The notes under the pieces: model-generated
Database searches by the model: none
Seen by the model: the letters and a program-made list of their open reading frames with translations, nothing else
Told to the model about the DNA's origin: nothing
NCBI RefSeq assembly: GCF_002081715.1
Contig: NZ_MUKP01000009.1
Span: 62,001 to 126,000, forward strand
DNA from: Nocardia donostiensis
GTDB taxonomy: Bacteria; Actinomycetota; Actinomycetes; Mycobacteriales; Mycobacteriaceae
Direction of reading: 5' to 3'
Length of the DNA stretch: 64,000 nucleotides
Made by a program: the position numbers and the translations under genes
In this document: one piece after another, positions 42,187-54,100 of the stretch
Layout: each line of letters starts with the position of its first letter
How positions within the stretch are numbered: the stretch's first letter is position 1

Positions 42187-43212
42187 CTAGCCGCTCGTGA
42201 AGAATTTCCACGAAGACGTTCCGGTCCGGTTCTGAAAGGGAAATATGAAGTCCTTCTCATCTTGCAGCGAAAAGACATCACTCCCCTCCAGATGCCGCAC
42301 CATGTTGGGGCCCACGACGGCGACCTTCAGAGGCCTGGACTCACCCATTTCCACCAGTTTGTCCGCGAATATGCCCACCGCGTCTTTCTCGTCGGTCGAA
42401 CCGAACGGGTTGAAAAGGTAGACGGCTGTGACGTCGTCGGGCAACGGCTCCTCGAGTACATCAGCATTCAGGGTGCGCACATGATTCAAACCTAAATCTG
42501 CTGCGTGCTGGTTGGAAAAGGACGCAAAGTCGGGCTCTATCTCCATCCCATACACTTTCTTGGCGTCCGTGAACATTCCGAAGAAATCGACAGCCTTACC
42601 GATACCCGAACCGACATCCAGCAGTACGTCGTCGGGACCCAAGTCGAGAGCTTTTTCAGCCCAGATCAGGTACCTGAGGCTCGACGGATCCGGGGGGAAG
42701 ACATCGTCCCGTCCACCGAATTCCCCTGAGACCCTGGAAACCAAGCCGTCAGCGACAAACTGCTCTGGTGGTCGGCCGGCCCGCGGAAAGCCATGAAACT
42801 TGTATTCAGGCAGTCTCAAGACGCGCCTGAACTCGAGATCTGCCTGCTGATACTGGTCTCGATCCACCAGATCCCGGAGCTCGTCCAGCCACTCTGCGCG
42901 TGCGGCTGCCCGCCTTTCCGGATCCTCGTCGAAGAAAAGAGATTCCCGCCTGGCCTGGTATGGGTCATGGCGCGGCTGCTGATCGGCGGTAGACGGACTC
43001 GGGTCGGACTCGGCGCGGGTCGTAGGGGAGCCGGAACGAGCCGCCATCTCGTGCCCAGTTTGCCCGTCGTCCTTCACCTTCTCGTCGGTACCGTGCGCAA
43101 GAGTGCTCGTCACGTTTTTGCTGGTGTTTCGCCAAGCCCCCGTTATCTTGCTGGTCACGTTTCGCAGGTCTTGCACAATCTGGGCCAAGACCCTGGTCAT
43201 ACCATTGCTCAT
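42187..43212 (-). CDS. Class I SAM-dependent methyltransferase with disordered N-terminus
   Basis: A 341-residue protein. ATG 43212 starts a polar, helical then disordered region (residues 1-120, rich in Ser/Thr/Asp/Arg). The catalytic part is at about 185-330: VLLDVGSGIGKAVDFFGMF is the SAM loop, KVYGMEIEPDFASFS the acidic strand end, LNADVLEEPLPDD the third motif and VYLFNPFGS the fourth. The fold resembles DOT1-like or small-molecule methyltransferases. Codons are less GC-biased than in neighbours (many A/T third positions), which hints at recent transfer. The substrate is unknown. Confidence 0.8.
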   Translation of the reverse strand: MSNGMTRVLAQIVQDLRNVTSKITGAWRNTSKNVTSTLAHGTDEKVKDDGQTGHEMAARSGSPTTRAESDPSPSTADQQPRHDPYQARRESLFFDEDPERRAAARAEWLDELRDLVDRDQYQQADLEFRRVLRLPEYKFHGFPRAGRPPEQFVADGLVSRVSGEFGGRDDVFPPDPSSLRYLIWAEKALDLGPDDVLLDVGSGIGKAVDFFGMFTDAKKVYGMEIEPDFASFSNQHAADLGLNHVRTLNADVLEEPLPDDVTAVYLFNPFGSTDEKDAVGIFADKLVEMGESRPLKVAVVGPNMVRHLEGSDVFSLQDEKDFIFPFQNRTGTSSWKFFTSG

Positions 43213-43583
43213 GCGCGCCTTGTCCCTGCAGCGGACGCGGGCTGTGTGGCTGCGTGGCTGCGTTGAGTTCGGCCGCTCCGGGTGTCCAGGTGCGGTGGCC
43301 TCGAACACGAGAAGGCTTCTGGTGAGCCGCTTTCCGAGGATGCGGGCAGGCATTCCTCGAGGACGCAGCGGACCCCACTTCGGTCTCCTCGAGTTGTAGA
43401 TCAGGCGTACAAAGTCACGAACCAGCTCGACAGGCGGTCCTCACTCCGAACGCTGATCATATCGAACATGGTGCAGCCCAAGCGGTTCCCGCCCTACCAG
43501 CCCAATCCTGCCTTACCGGCTGCCGTAACCTGCACCAGGACCTCGCCGGGCTGCGGGTCGAGCCAGTTGGTCTCAGTTCGAGA
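43213..43583. other. Intergenic region
   Basis: About 370 bp lie upstream of the methyltransferase gene. A plus-strand frame from about 43469 (MVQPKRFPPYQ) leads into the thioesterase remnant but shows no family match. No operator or promoter stands out. Confidence 0.35.
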
Positions 43584-43743
43584 AGCTGCGGACCTTGCAC
43601 GGGACGGTACGGCCGCCTCGGCCGGGATCTCCGTCGGCTCCGCCACCCTCTACGATCGCACCGGTCTTGTCGGCACCTGCGTGGTGACCACACTGTCGAA
43701 CGCTCGCCGCCAGATCGACTTCTCGACCAACCCGCCCGCCTGA
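43584..43743 (+). pseudogene. Acyl-CoA thioesterase C-terminal remnant
   Basis: The plus-strand frame ends with GISVGSATLYDRTGLVGTCV followed by VTTLSNARRQIDFS. It resembles the last two beta-strands of hotdog acyl-CoA thioesterases (pattern: G...lYD..G.vGt..qt.l). The upstream part of the frame does not look like the rest of that fold, so the gene is probably truncated. Confidence 0.4.
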
Positions 43744-43886
43744 GGCCGCATTCAGGCGCCGCAGGTTCTCGCGCAGGGTCGGGGAGCGTTCACTTTCTCT
43801 GCGGTGGTGAGTGGTGGACAACTCTCGCCCGCCTGGTGCGGATGGACCGTCCTGTGCCCCGCGCTGCACGGCAGTGGGCCGTAGGT

Positions 43887-44327
43887 TTAACTGGTCGGCC
43901 CTGCGAGGTTGGTGTTCTGCACCGAGCAGACCCACCAGGTTTCGTTGCGTTGGATGAGCACCCAGGTGCCGCGATTGGTCACGGAGAACTCTGGGGTGTG
44001 CAGGGTTTGCTCGACGTTGACGAGTGCGTGGTCGGGTGTCAGGAAGCGTACGACGAGAAGATCGAAGTGGGCTCGTGCGTCGTGGCTGTTACCGAGGAGA
44101 TCTCGATGGTAGCTGTGTAGTTCCTCCCAGCCGCGAAAGATGGCGCCCGCGGGCGTGATGAATACGACGTCTTCGGTGAACACCTGATCGAAGGCTGTGG
44201 CGTCCTTGGCGGCCAGCGCGGCTTCCAGTGTTCGGAACAGTGCCGCGATCTCGGCTGCCGCAGTTGCGTCCACCTCGGCTGTCCCGGCTGTGGGCCGTGC
44301 GGCCGAGGCGTGATCACCAGAGTTCAT
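43887..44327 (-). CDS. SnoaL/NTF2-like protein
   Basis: A 146-residue protein of the SgcJ/EcaC-type SnoaL-like superfamily. Family features are the helix EIAALFRTLEAALAAKDATAFDQVFTEDVVFITPAGAIFRGWEEL, then RAHFDLLVVRFLTPDHALVNVEQTL and the closing WVLIQRNETWWVCSVQNTNL. Members form cone-shaped dimers and act as small cyclases, isomerases or unknown binders. ATG 44327 is preferred; the frame is open for 37 codons upstream. It has no neighbours on the same strand that suggest a pathway. Confidence 0.85.
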   Translation of the reverse strand: MNSGDHASAARPTAGTAEVDATAAAEIAALFRTLEAALAAKDATAFDQVFTEDVVFITPAGAIFRGWEELHSYHRDLLGNSHDARAHFDLLVVRFLTPDHALVNVEQTLHTPEFSVTNRGTWVLIQRNETWWVCSVQNTNLAGPTS

Positions 44328-44693
44328 GTGCTGAACGCTACGCTTCGGCACCGCTGGCTCACCGGACTGCCGGTACTCGGAAACGGAAGCTTTCTGGCGA
44401 GCAGGTGGATCGGTCTGTACCAACCGCGCGCAGGCCATCGGCGACGGGCTGGATGTGCTGTCCGCTGGCGGGCGGGGAGGGCGGGTGTGGGGCCGTGGGC
44501 CAGTTCGTCCAGTGGTGACTACGGGGAGGCGAGTGCCGAGAACATCGATCCTCCCGGCGGTGGCTGCCGAATCGCGGCCCAGTAGCCCAGAGCGGATCTC
44601 GTTGGCGGAACTGCCAGAAGTTTCCGCAGGTCGGTGGACATAATGCCAGGTCTCTTCGTGTGTTCAAGTGCGCTCGAACACACGGCACGCAAA
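44328..44693. other. Intergenic region before tRNA-Leu
   Basis: About 365 bp hold no gene I can support. The right end is the terminator and tRNA listed separately. Confidence 0.4.
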
Positions 44694-44711
44694 CCCAGCA
44701 AAACTGCTGGG
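44694..44711 (-). terminator. Terminator hairpin after tRNA-Leu
   Basis: CCCAGCA (44694-44700) pairs with TGCTGGG (44705-44711) around a 4-nt loop. It lies 6 bp past the 3' end of the minus-strand tRNA. On the plus strand it is followed by five Ts, so it could act in both directions. Confidence 0.7.
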
Positions 44712-44717
44712 TTTTTG

Positions 44718-44799
44718 TGCGCGAGGGGGGACTTGAACCCCCACGTCCGTGGACACCAGAACCTAAATCTGGCGCGTCTGCCAATTTCGCCACTCGCGC
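44718..44799 (-). tRNA. tRNA-Leu (anticodon UAG)
   Basis: On the minus strand the acceptor GCGCGAG pairs with CTCGCGC. The D-loop contains AAATTGGC, the anticodon stem CCAGA/TCTGG encloses the loop TTTAGGT (anticodon TAG), a variable arm follows (TGTCCACGGACG) and the T-arm GGGGGTTCAAGTCCCCC is intact. The long variable arm and identity fit a class II leucine tRNA. CCA is not encoded. Confidence 0.93.
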
Positions 44800-44890
44800 G
44801 TGCTGGTACGACCGTCCAAACTCTACCGGGCTTCCGGCGGTTAGCGAAGCTCTGGGTCGGTGTGGCGTACTCACCAGTAACCCTACCTGC

Positions 44891-44911
44891 ATTTATAACG
44901 ATTAGATAAAT
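44891..44911. promoter_or_regulatory. AT-rich dyad upstream of fas
   Basis: ATTTAT (44891-44896) and ATAAAT (44906-44911) are perfect arms with a 9-bp spacer. It is an unusually AT-rich spot in this GC-rich region, just upstream of the first fas operator. Confidence 0.35.
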
Positions 44912-44914
44912 GGC

Positions 44915-44935
44915 AACATGAGGAGTGCTCATGTT
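44915..44935. promoter_or_regulatory. Candidate FasR operator 1
   Basis: AACATGAG-N5-CTCATGTT is a perfect 8-bp inverted repeat in the fas promoter region. In mycobacteria the activator FasR binds three conserved inverted repeats upstream of fas-acpS; this copy is the most symmetric of three here. Confidence 0.6.
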
Positions 44936-44972
44936 TCGGCTCGACAAGTACGCGGCCGGACCTGCGGGTTCA

Positions 44973-44993
44973 AACATGAGGGCGGGTCATGTT
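44973..44993. promoter_or_regulatory. Candidate FasR operator 2
   Basis: AACATGAG-N5-GTCATGTT has the same 21-bp layout as operator 1, with one arm mismatch. The centres are 58 bp apart. Confidence 0.6.
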
Positions 44994-45054
44994 CCTGTTG
45001 ATTCTGGTACGGGTGTACGGAAATACCGATGAGTAAGTGAAGACACGGGCGGCA

Positions 45055-45076
45055 AACGTGAGGGTTTCCTCATGAT
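45055..45076. promoter_or_regulatory. Candidate FasR operator 3
   Basis: AACGTGAG-N6-CTCATGAT is a weaker copy with one extra spacer base. It lies 112 bp before the fas start codon and about 83 bp from operator 2. Confidence 0.5.
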
Positions 45077-45187
45077 TCTGTGTCATCCTCGCTGATATCA
45101 GGCCAGTTGGGTGAGGAGTGCCCGCGCGCCCGAGGGAGTGGGGGTCTCCGGAGGGCACATTCGCCACGAGAAGGAAGACGAACCGCC

Positions 45188-48100
45188 TTGACGATCAACG
45201 AAAGCACTGCGGCCGGAGCCGGCTATCGCGTGAACGTGGGCTCGGCGACCGGTAGGAGTACCGCGGGAGAGTCGCGATCGCCGCTGCTGGATCGGTTACG
45301 CGCCGGCACGCCGTACGCGCTGGCGTTCGGCGGCCAAGGGGCGCGCTGGCTCGGCGAGCTGGAGGAGATCGGGCGTGACGCCGCGCTGGAGCCCGAGCTC
45401 ACCGCGCTGGTCAACGAGGCCGCGTCGCTGCTGCAACCAGTTGCTGAACAGTTGCTCATGGTGCGGCCGGTCGGTTTCGACCCGGTCGCGTGGATGCTCG
45501 AAGATGAGCTGGCCGACGAGGACGCCCCCGAATCATCGGCGGCACCGGCAGAGCAGGTGCTGCGCTCTGCGGCAGTGTCCATGCCGGGGGTGATGCTGAC
45601 CCAGCTCGCCGCCCTGCGTGCGCTGCGGCTGCAGGGCCTCGACCCGGCCGAGTTCGCACCGGTGGCGGTGATCGGTCATTCACAGGGGAAGCTTGCTGCG
45701 GCGGCCGTGGAAGCGGGCGGTCAACGTGATGCGGAGCTGCTGGCAATCGCCCAGTTGGTCGGTGCGGCAGGCAGTTTGGTTGCGCGCAGGCGCGGGCTGA
45801 TGCCGGTGGGGGACCGGTCCCCGATGGTCGCGGTGTCCAATGTCGATCCGGAACAGCTGCGCGCGATACTCGCCGAGGTGTCCGAGGGTGTTGATCCGGC
45901 GGCCGCAGCCGTGCTGTCGATCCGCAACGGGCGCAGGCGCGCGGTCCTGTCCGGCCCCCCGGCCCAGTTGCAGCGGGTGCGGCAGCGTTGCGAGCAGATC
46001 CACGACGAACAGGCCCGCGACCGGGATGCCAAGGTGCGCGGCGGCGCGGTGTTCGCGCCGGTCTTCGAAGACATCGACGTCGAGGTGGCGTTCCACCATC
46101 CGGCGCTGGCCTCCACCGTGGAACTGGTTGCGGGCTGGGCCGCCCAGTGCGGGCTGGACACCGAACTGGCCGAACGGCTGGCCAAGGAGATTCTGGTCGA
46201 TCCGATCGACTGGGTGACCACGGTGGACGGTGTGGTCGGTGCGGGGGCGGAATGGATTCTGGACCTCGGACCCGGCGATCTGCTGTCCCGGGTCACCGCG
46301 GGTTCGCTGAAGGGTAGCGGGGTAGGTATTGTCGCCGCCGCGACCAGGGCCGGGCAGCGCAGCCTGCTCACCCCGGGCGCCGCACCGGAGGTGGCGCTGC
46401 CGTGGTCGGCGTTCGCGCCACGCCCGGTCCGGCTGCCGAACGGGCGGATCGTGGTGGAGACCGCGTTCACCCGGCTCACCGGCCGCTCACCGATCCTGCT
46501 CGCCGGTATGACCCCGACAACCGTCGACGCCAAGATCGTCGCGGCGGCGGCGAACGCAGGCCACTGGGCCGAGCTGGCCGGCGGCGGTCAGGTAACCGAG
46601 CAGATCTTCGCCGACCGGGTCGAAGAACTGAAGAAACTGCTGCACCCGGGCCGCCAGGTCCAGTTCAACTCGCTGTTCCTCGACCCCTACCTGTGGAAGC
46701 TGCAGCTGGGTGGTAAGCGGCTGGTGCAGCGGGCTCGCGCGGCGGGCGCTCCGTTCGACGGTGTGAACGTCACCGCCGGTATCCCGGAGCTCGAGGAAGC
46801 CGTCGCGCTGGTCGAGGAGCTTGTCGAGGTCGGGATCAGTTACGTCGTCTTCAAACCGGGTACGGTCGCGCAGATCCGCGCCGTGCTCCGCATCGCCGAC
46901 GAGATCCCGCACTACCCGGTGATCATGCACATCGAGGGCGGCAGGGCAGGCGGGCACCACTCGTGGGAGGACCTCGACGATCTGCTGCTGGCCACCTACG
47001 CCGAACTGCGCAACCGCCGCAATATCGTGGTCTGTGTCGGCGGCGGCATCGGCACCCCGGAACGGGCCACCGAATACCTGACCGGCGCCTGGTCCCAGCC
47101 GCACGGCTACCCGGCGATGCCGCTGGACGGCGTGCTGGTCGGCACCGCGGCCATGGCAACCTTGGAAGCCACCACTGCGCCCGAGGTGAAGCAGCTGCTT
47201 GTCGATACCCCCGGCACCCCGGACTGGGTGGGTGCGGGCACCGCGAGCGGCGGTATGGCGTCGGGCCGCAGCCAGCTCGGCGCGGATATCCACGAGATCG
47301 ACAATGCCGCCTCGCGCACCGGCCGCCTGCTCGACGAGGTCGCTGGTGACGCCGACGCGGTGGCGCAGCGGCGTGAGGAGATCATCGCCGCGCTGAACGC
47401 GACCGCGAAACCGTACTTCGGTGACCTCGGCTCGATGACCTACCGTGAATGGCTGGAGCGCTACGTCGAACTCGCCGTCGGCCTGGACCGGCGCAAAGAC
47501 TTCGACTGCGGTTCCGACATCGGCGACGCGATCGCCGACGCCACCCGCTCGGTGTGGCTCGACATCACCTGGCGCGACCGGTTCGCCGAGATGCTGCGCC
47601 GGGCCGAATCCCGGCTCAATCCGGCCGACCGCGGCGATATCCCCACCCTGTTCGACGACAGCGACCTGGAGAACCCGGTCGCCGCGCTGTGCACGCTGCG
47701 TGAGCAGTACCCGGCGGCCGAGACCACGCTGCTGCATCCGGCGGATGTGCCGTTCTTCGTTTCGCTGTGCAAGACCCCGGGCAAGCCGGTGAACTTCGTA
47801 CCCGTGGTGGACGCCGACGTGCGCCGCTGGTGGCGTTCGGATTCGCTGTGGCAGGCGCATGATCCGCGGTACTCTGCCGACCAGGTGTGCGTGATCCCCG
47901 GCACCGTGTCGGTTGCCGGTATCACCCGCGTCGACGAGCCGGTCGGGGAACTGCTCGACCGGTTCGAGCAGGACACCGCGTACTCGCTGGTGCGCGCCGG
48001 TGCCGTGCCTGCAGCCGTGGACGCCCGCCGGGTGGCCGCGGTGACCAGCGGGCCGGTCGATGTCGTGCTGGCCGCCCCCGATATCACCTGGTCGGGCCGG

Positions 48101-51100
48101 ACGACCGTCAACCCGGTGCACCGGCTGGGCGATCTGGCCGAGTGGACCGTCGACAGCAACGGCGCGGTGCATCCGCCTACCGGCGCGACGCTGACCGAAA
48201 CCAGTGGTCCCGAGTCCGAACACAGCTACGTCGAACTCACCGTCCCGCTGTACGCGGGCAAGGTTGTGCAGATCCGGATCACCGTCCCGGTGTCGGTGTA
48301 CAACGGTGGTTCCCCCGTCGTCACCGAATCCGACGCCGATACCGCGATGTCGGCGCTGCTCGCGGTCGCCGCAGGCCAATCGCTGCCGGAGGTGAAGGGC
48401 AAGGTCGCGCATGTGAACCTGGCCTGGACGCCGGACCTGATCGCCGATCACGCCGGTGTCACCGGTTCTGGTCTGCCCGCGAACCTGAGCACTCTCGGCC
48501 GCACCGTTCCCGATGTGCTGGTCGGCGCCTGCTGGCCTGCCGTTTTCGCTGTCCTCGGCGCCACCCGCACCGGCAGCGGCGTCAGCGTGATCGAGGGCAT
48601 GCTCGACCTGGTCCACCTGGACCACCAGATCGAACTGCTGCGCGAGCTGCCCGACGCCACCAGCATCCTGGTGGTGCGCGCCGAAGCAGGCGAGGTGCTC
48701 GACACCGACCTGGGCCGGGTGGTCGAGGTGCGGGTGAGCGTCGGCGAGATGCGGGACCAGGGCTTGGACGTCGTGCCGCTGGCCGCCCTGACCGAGCGTT
48801 TCGCGATCCGCGGCCGCACCGGTCCTGGCGAACTCACCGATCCGCCGCGTGCCGCGGGCACAGTCTCGGCGAACGCCACCGAGACCCCGCGCCGTCGCCG
48901 CCGCGACGCGACCGTCGTAGCACCGCGCACCATGGCCGCCTTCGCTGCGGTCTCCGGCGACCACAACCCCATCCACACCAGCGAATCCGCGGCCAAGCTC
49001 GCCGGTCTCGGTAGCCCGATCGTGCACGGCATGTGGCTGTCGGCTGCGGCGCAGCACACGGTGTCGGCGGTCGATACGAGCAGCTCGGTGCCTGCCCGGA
49101 CGCTGACCGCCTGGACCACCCGGTTCCTCGGTATGGTCCGTCCCGGCGCGGAAATCGACGTGCGGGTGGAGCGGATCGCGGTCGACGCGGGTAGCGAGAT
49201 CGTGGAGGTTTCCTGCCGTGCGGGCGGCGATCTGGTGATGACGGCGACCGGCCGTACCGCCGCGCCGAAAACCGTGTACGCCTTCCCTGGTCAGGGCATC
49301 CAGCGCAAGGGCATGGGCCTGGACGCGCGCACTCGCTCCAAGGCGGCCAAACAGATCTGGGATCGTGCCGACAAGCACACCAGGGCAGCGCTCGGCTTCT
49401 CGATCCTGGCGGTGGTGCGCGACAACCCGACCTACCTCAAGGCGCGCGGTGTCGAACACCGGCACCCGGACGGTGTGCTGCACCTGACTCAGTTCACCCA
49501 GGTGGCCATGGCGACCCTCGGTGTCGCGCAGATCGCCGAACTGCGTGAGGCGGGCGCGTTTGTCGAAGGCGCGCTGCTGGCCGGTCATTCGGTGGGCGAG
49601 TACAACGCGCTCGCTGCCGTCGCCGGGGTGCTGCCGCTGGAGGCGGTGCTCGAGGTGGTGTTCCAGCGTGGGTCGGCGATGCACGAACTGGTGCCGCGTG
49701 ATGAGAAGGGCCGCAGCAATTACCGGATGGCGGCGATCCGCCCCTCGCAGATCGGGTTGCCCGACGACCAGGTGATCGGCTTCGTCGGTTCCGTCGCCGA
49801 ACAGACCGGTGAGTTCCTCGAGGTCGTCAACCTGAACCTGCGTGGCTCGCAGTACGCGATCGCGGGCACCGTCGCCGGGCTGGAGGCGCTGGAAGCCGAA
49901 ATCGAGCGCAGGCGCGCCGAATTCGGTGGTAAGCGCGCGTTCATCCTGGTGCCCGGTATCGACGTACCGTTCCATTCGACCGTGCTGCGCGAGGGTGTTC
50001 CCGAGTTCCGGCACAAGCTCGAACAGCTGCTGCCGCAGGACCTGCACCCGGAGATCCTGGTCGGCCGCTATATCCCGAACCTGGTGCCCAAGCCGTTCTC
50101 GCTGGAACGCGAGTTCATCGCCGAGATCGCCGATCTGGTGCCTTCGGAGCCGCTGGCCGCGGTGCTCGCCGATTTCGATTCCTGGGCGCAGCGCCCTGCC
50201 GAACTGTGCCGTGTGGTGCTGATCGAGCTGCTGGCCTGGCAGTTCGCCAGCCCGGTCCGCTGGATCGAAACTCAGGACCTGCTGTTCACCGATGCCGCCA
50301 ACGGCGGCCTCGGGGTGGAGCGGTTCGTGGAAGTCGGTCTCGGCGCGACCCCGACCGTGGCGAACCTGGCAAGTCAGACCCTGAAACTGCCCGATTTCGG
50401 CACGGCCACCGTGGAAGTGCTCAATATCGAGCGCGAAGCGGCCGTGGTGTACGCCACCGACACCGATCCCGCCCCGGCCGACGAACCGGTCGACGAGCCC
50501 ACCGAAACCGCTGCCGCCGCGGCGGCTCCTGTTGCCGCACCGGTTGCGGCCCCGGCCCCGGCCGCGACCGGCGGACCCCGCCCGGACGACATCGTGTTCA
50601 GCGCCGCCGACGCCACCCGGGTGCTGATCGCGCTGTGGACCAAACTGCGGATCGACCAGATCGGCCCGGTCGACACCATCGAGGGCCTGTGCGACGGTGT
50701 CAGCTCGCGGCGCAATCAGCTGCTGGTCGATCTCGGTTCGGAGCTGTCGCTCGGCGCGATCGACGGTGCCGCCGATGCCGATATGGGCGCGTTGTCGGCG
50801 ACGGTGGAACGGCTCGCCCGCACCTACAAACCGTTCGGCTCGGTGCTCAGCGACGCGATCAACGATCATCTGCGTAAGGTGTTCGGCCCGTCCGGTAAGC
50901 GGCCCGCTGCCATCGCCGAACGGGTGAAGAAGGTCTGGGAGCTCGGCGACGGCTGGGCCAGCCATGTGACCGCCGAGGTGTCGCTCGGCACCCGTGAGGG
51001 CGCCAGCGTGCGTGGCGGCGATCTGGGCGGGCTGGTGTCCGGCCTGCTGAACGACGCCGCATCGGTCGACGCCGCTATCGACGCTGCCGTGCAGGCGGTG

Positions 51101-54100
51101 GCCGCGCGCCGCGGTGTCTCGGTATCGCTGCCCTCGGCCGGCGGTGGCGGCGGCGCGACCGTCGACGCTGCCGCGCTCGGCGAATTCACCGAACAGATCA
51201 CCGGCCGAGACGGCGTGCTGGCCTCGGCGGCCCGGCTGGTGCTCGAGCAGCTCGGTTTGAACGACCGCGTCTCTGCGCCGGAAGCCACCGACGATTCACT
51301 GGTGGATCTCGTGTCGGCGGAACTGGGTTCGGATTGGCCGCGTCTGGTCGCGCCCGCGTTCGACGCCCGCAAGGCGGTGCTGATCGACGACCGCTGGGCC
51401 ACCGCCCGCGAGGATTTGGCGCGGCTGTGGCTGGCCGACGACGCGGCCACCGCCGAACTGCCGGTTACCGGTTTCCTCGGCGCAGGCGAAGCCGTTGCCG
51501 CCCAAGCCGAGTGGTGGCGCACGCGGGCCATGCACGAGGCCCGTTCGGTGCTGGCCGGACACTATGGACGCATCGTCGAAGCGGCCCGCTGCACCGAGGA
51601 ACCGGGACTGTGGTCGGCTGATGTCGCCGTGATCACCGGCGCCAGTAAGGGTTCGATCGCTGCTTCCGTCACAGCGCGGCTGCTCGGCGGGGGCGCCACC
51701 GTGGTGGTCACCACCTCGTCGCTGAACGATCAGCGGCTGCGTTTCTACCGCGAGCTCTACCGTGACAATGCCCGTCACGGCGCGGCGCTGTGGGTTGTCC
51801 CGGCCAATATGGCGTCTTACGCCGATATCGACGCCCTGGTCGAATGGGTCGGCACCGAACAGGTCGACAACGCAGGCGGCGCGAAGATCAAGACCAAGGA
51901 CGCGCTGACCCCGACACTGCTGCTGCCGTTCGCGGCACCGCGCGTCTCCGGTGATCTCGCCGACGCCGGTGCGCGCGCCGAAATGGAGATGCGGGTGCTG
52001 CTGTGGTCGGTGGAACGGCTCATCGCCGGTCTGTCGAAGCTGGGCGGCGACCACGATGTGGACGCGAAACTGCATGTGGTGCTGCCGGGCTCGCCCAACC
52101 GCGGCCTGTTCGGTGGGGACGGCGCCTACGGTGAGGCCAAGGCCGCGCTGGATGCGGTGGTCGCCAAGTGGCGGGCCGAGAAATCGTGGTCGACCCGGGT
52201 CACCCTGGTGCACGCGTTGATCGGGTGGGTGCGCGGCACCGGCCTGATGGGGCGCAACGATCCGATCGTGGCGGCCGTCGAAGAGGCGGGCGTGCAGACC
52301 TGGTCGACCGATGAGATGGCCGAGGAACTGCTCAAATGGTGCACCTCGCGGGCCCGGTCGGTGACCGAATCCGGACCGCAGCAGATCGACCTCACCGGCG
52401 GTCTCGCGGGCGCGAAACTCGACCTGGTCGCGCTGAGCAGGCAGGCGCAGGAGGACGCAGCGAACACCGAGCAGGCCGACGAGCAGGCCGCCGCGGGTGC
52501 CATGATCCCGGCGCTGCCCGCACCGCCCACACTGACCTCAGCCCTTCCGATTCCCGAATGGGGCGATGTCAGTGCCGATCCGGCCGATATGGTCGTGATC
52601 GTCGGCGCGGGTGAGCTCGGCCCGTACGGTTCGGCTCGGACCCGCTTCGACATGGAAGTCGATGACGAACTGTCGGCGGCGGGAGTGCTGGAACTGGCCT
52701 GGACCACCGGGCTGGTGCAGTGGGAGAACGACCCCAAGCCCGGCTGGTACGACACCGAAACCGGTGAATACGTGCCGGAATCCGAACTGGCCGACAAGTA
52801 CCACGACACGGTCGTCGAGCGTTGCGGCGTGCGCCGCTACGGCGACGACGGCGCCATGGTCGACAACACTGCCCCGCTGATGACCTCGGTGTTCCTCGAT
52901 CAGGACCTGTCGTTCACTGTCGGTGGCGAGGCCGAGGCGCGCGCATTCCACGCCGCTGACCCCGAGCACACGGTGATCACCCCGGTCGGGGATTCCGGCG
53001 ATTGGACCGTTACCCGCAAGGCGGGCACCGAGATCCGGGTGCCGCGCCGGGCGAAACTGTCGCGTACTGTCGGCGGCCAGATCCCCACCGGCTGGGATCC
53101 CACCGTATGGGGTATCTCGCCCGATATGGCCAACTCGGTCGACCGGGTGGCGCTGTGGAACATCGTCTGCACCGTGGACGCATTCATCAGCTCGGGCTTC
53201 AGCCCGGCGGAGCTGATGCGGTGGGTGCATCCGAGCCTGGTGGCCAACACCCAGGGCACCGGTATGGGCGGTATGACGGCGATGCGTTCGCTCTACATCG
53301 ACTCGCTGCTCGGCGAGCCGCGCGCCAACGACATCCTGCAGGAAGCCTTGCCGAACGTCGTTGCCGCGCACGTGGTGCAGTCCTACATCGGCAGCTACGG
53401 CGCGATGGTGCATCCGGTGGCTGCCTGCGCGACGGCGGCGGTGTCGGTGGAAGAAGGCGTCGACAAGATCCGGGTCGGTAAGGCCGAACTGGTGGTCGCG
53501 GGCGGTTTCGACGATCTCGGTATCGAGGGCATCGTCGGCTTCGGTGACATGTCGGCCACCGCGGATTCGGCGGCCATGAGCGCCAAGGGCATCAGCGACC
53601 GCTACTTCTCCCGCGCCAACGATCGCCGCCGCGGCGGGTTCGTGGAATCCCAGGGCGGTGGCACAGTGTTGCTTGCCCGCGGCGATATCGCGCTGGAGCT
53701 GGGTCTGCCGGTGCTCGGTGTGGTGGCCTGGGCGCAGTCGTTCGGCGACGGTGTGCACACCTCGATTCCGGCGCCGGGTCTCGGTGCGCTGGGTGCGGGT
53801 CGGGGCGGCCGGGAATCCCGGTTCGCCGCCGAACTGCGCAAACTCGGTGTGGGGCCGGACGATATCGCGGTGGTGTCCAAGCACGACACCTCCACCGCCG
53901 CCAATGATCCGAACGAGTCGGAGCTGCACGAACGGCTCGCGACAGCCATTGGACGCAGTGCGGGCGCACCGCTGTTCGTCATCTCGCAGAAGGCCCTCAC
54001 CGGCCACGCCAAGGGCGGTGCGGCGGCGTTCCAGCTGATCGGGTTGTGCCAGGTGTTGGAACAGGGTGTGGTTCCGCCGAACCGCAGCCTCGACTGCGTC

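Noticed and set aside
45080..45187. Upstream in-frame extension of fas
   Set aside because: It would start beside the third candidate operator and add residues unlike any Fas N-terminus; TTG 45188 gives the family start.
46487..50965. Long open frame of about 1,490 codons antisense to fas
   Set aside because: It lies fully inside the FAS-I gene; composition (Arg/His/Gly/Asp-rich, no domain) is that of a shadow frame in GC-rich DNA.
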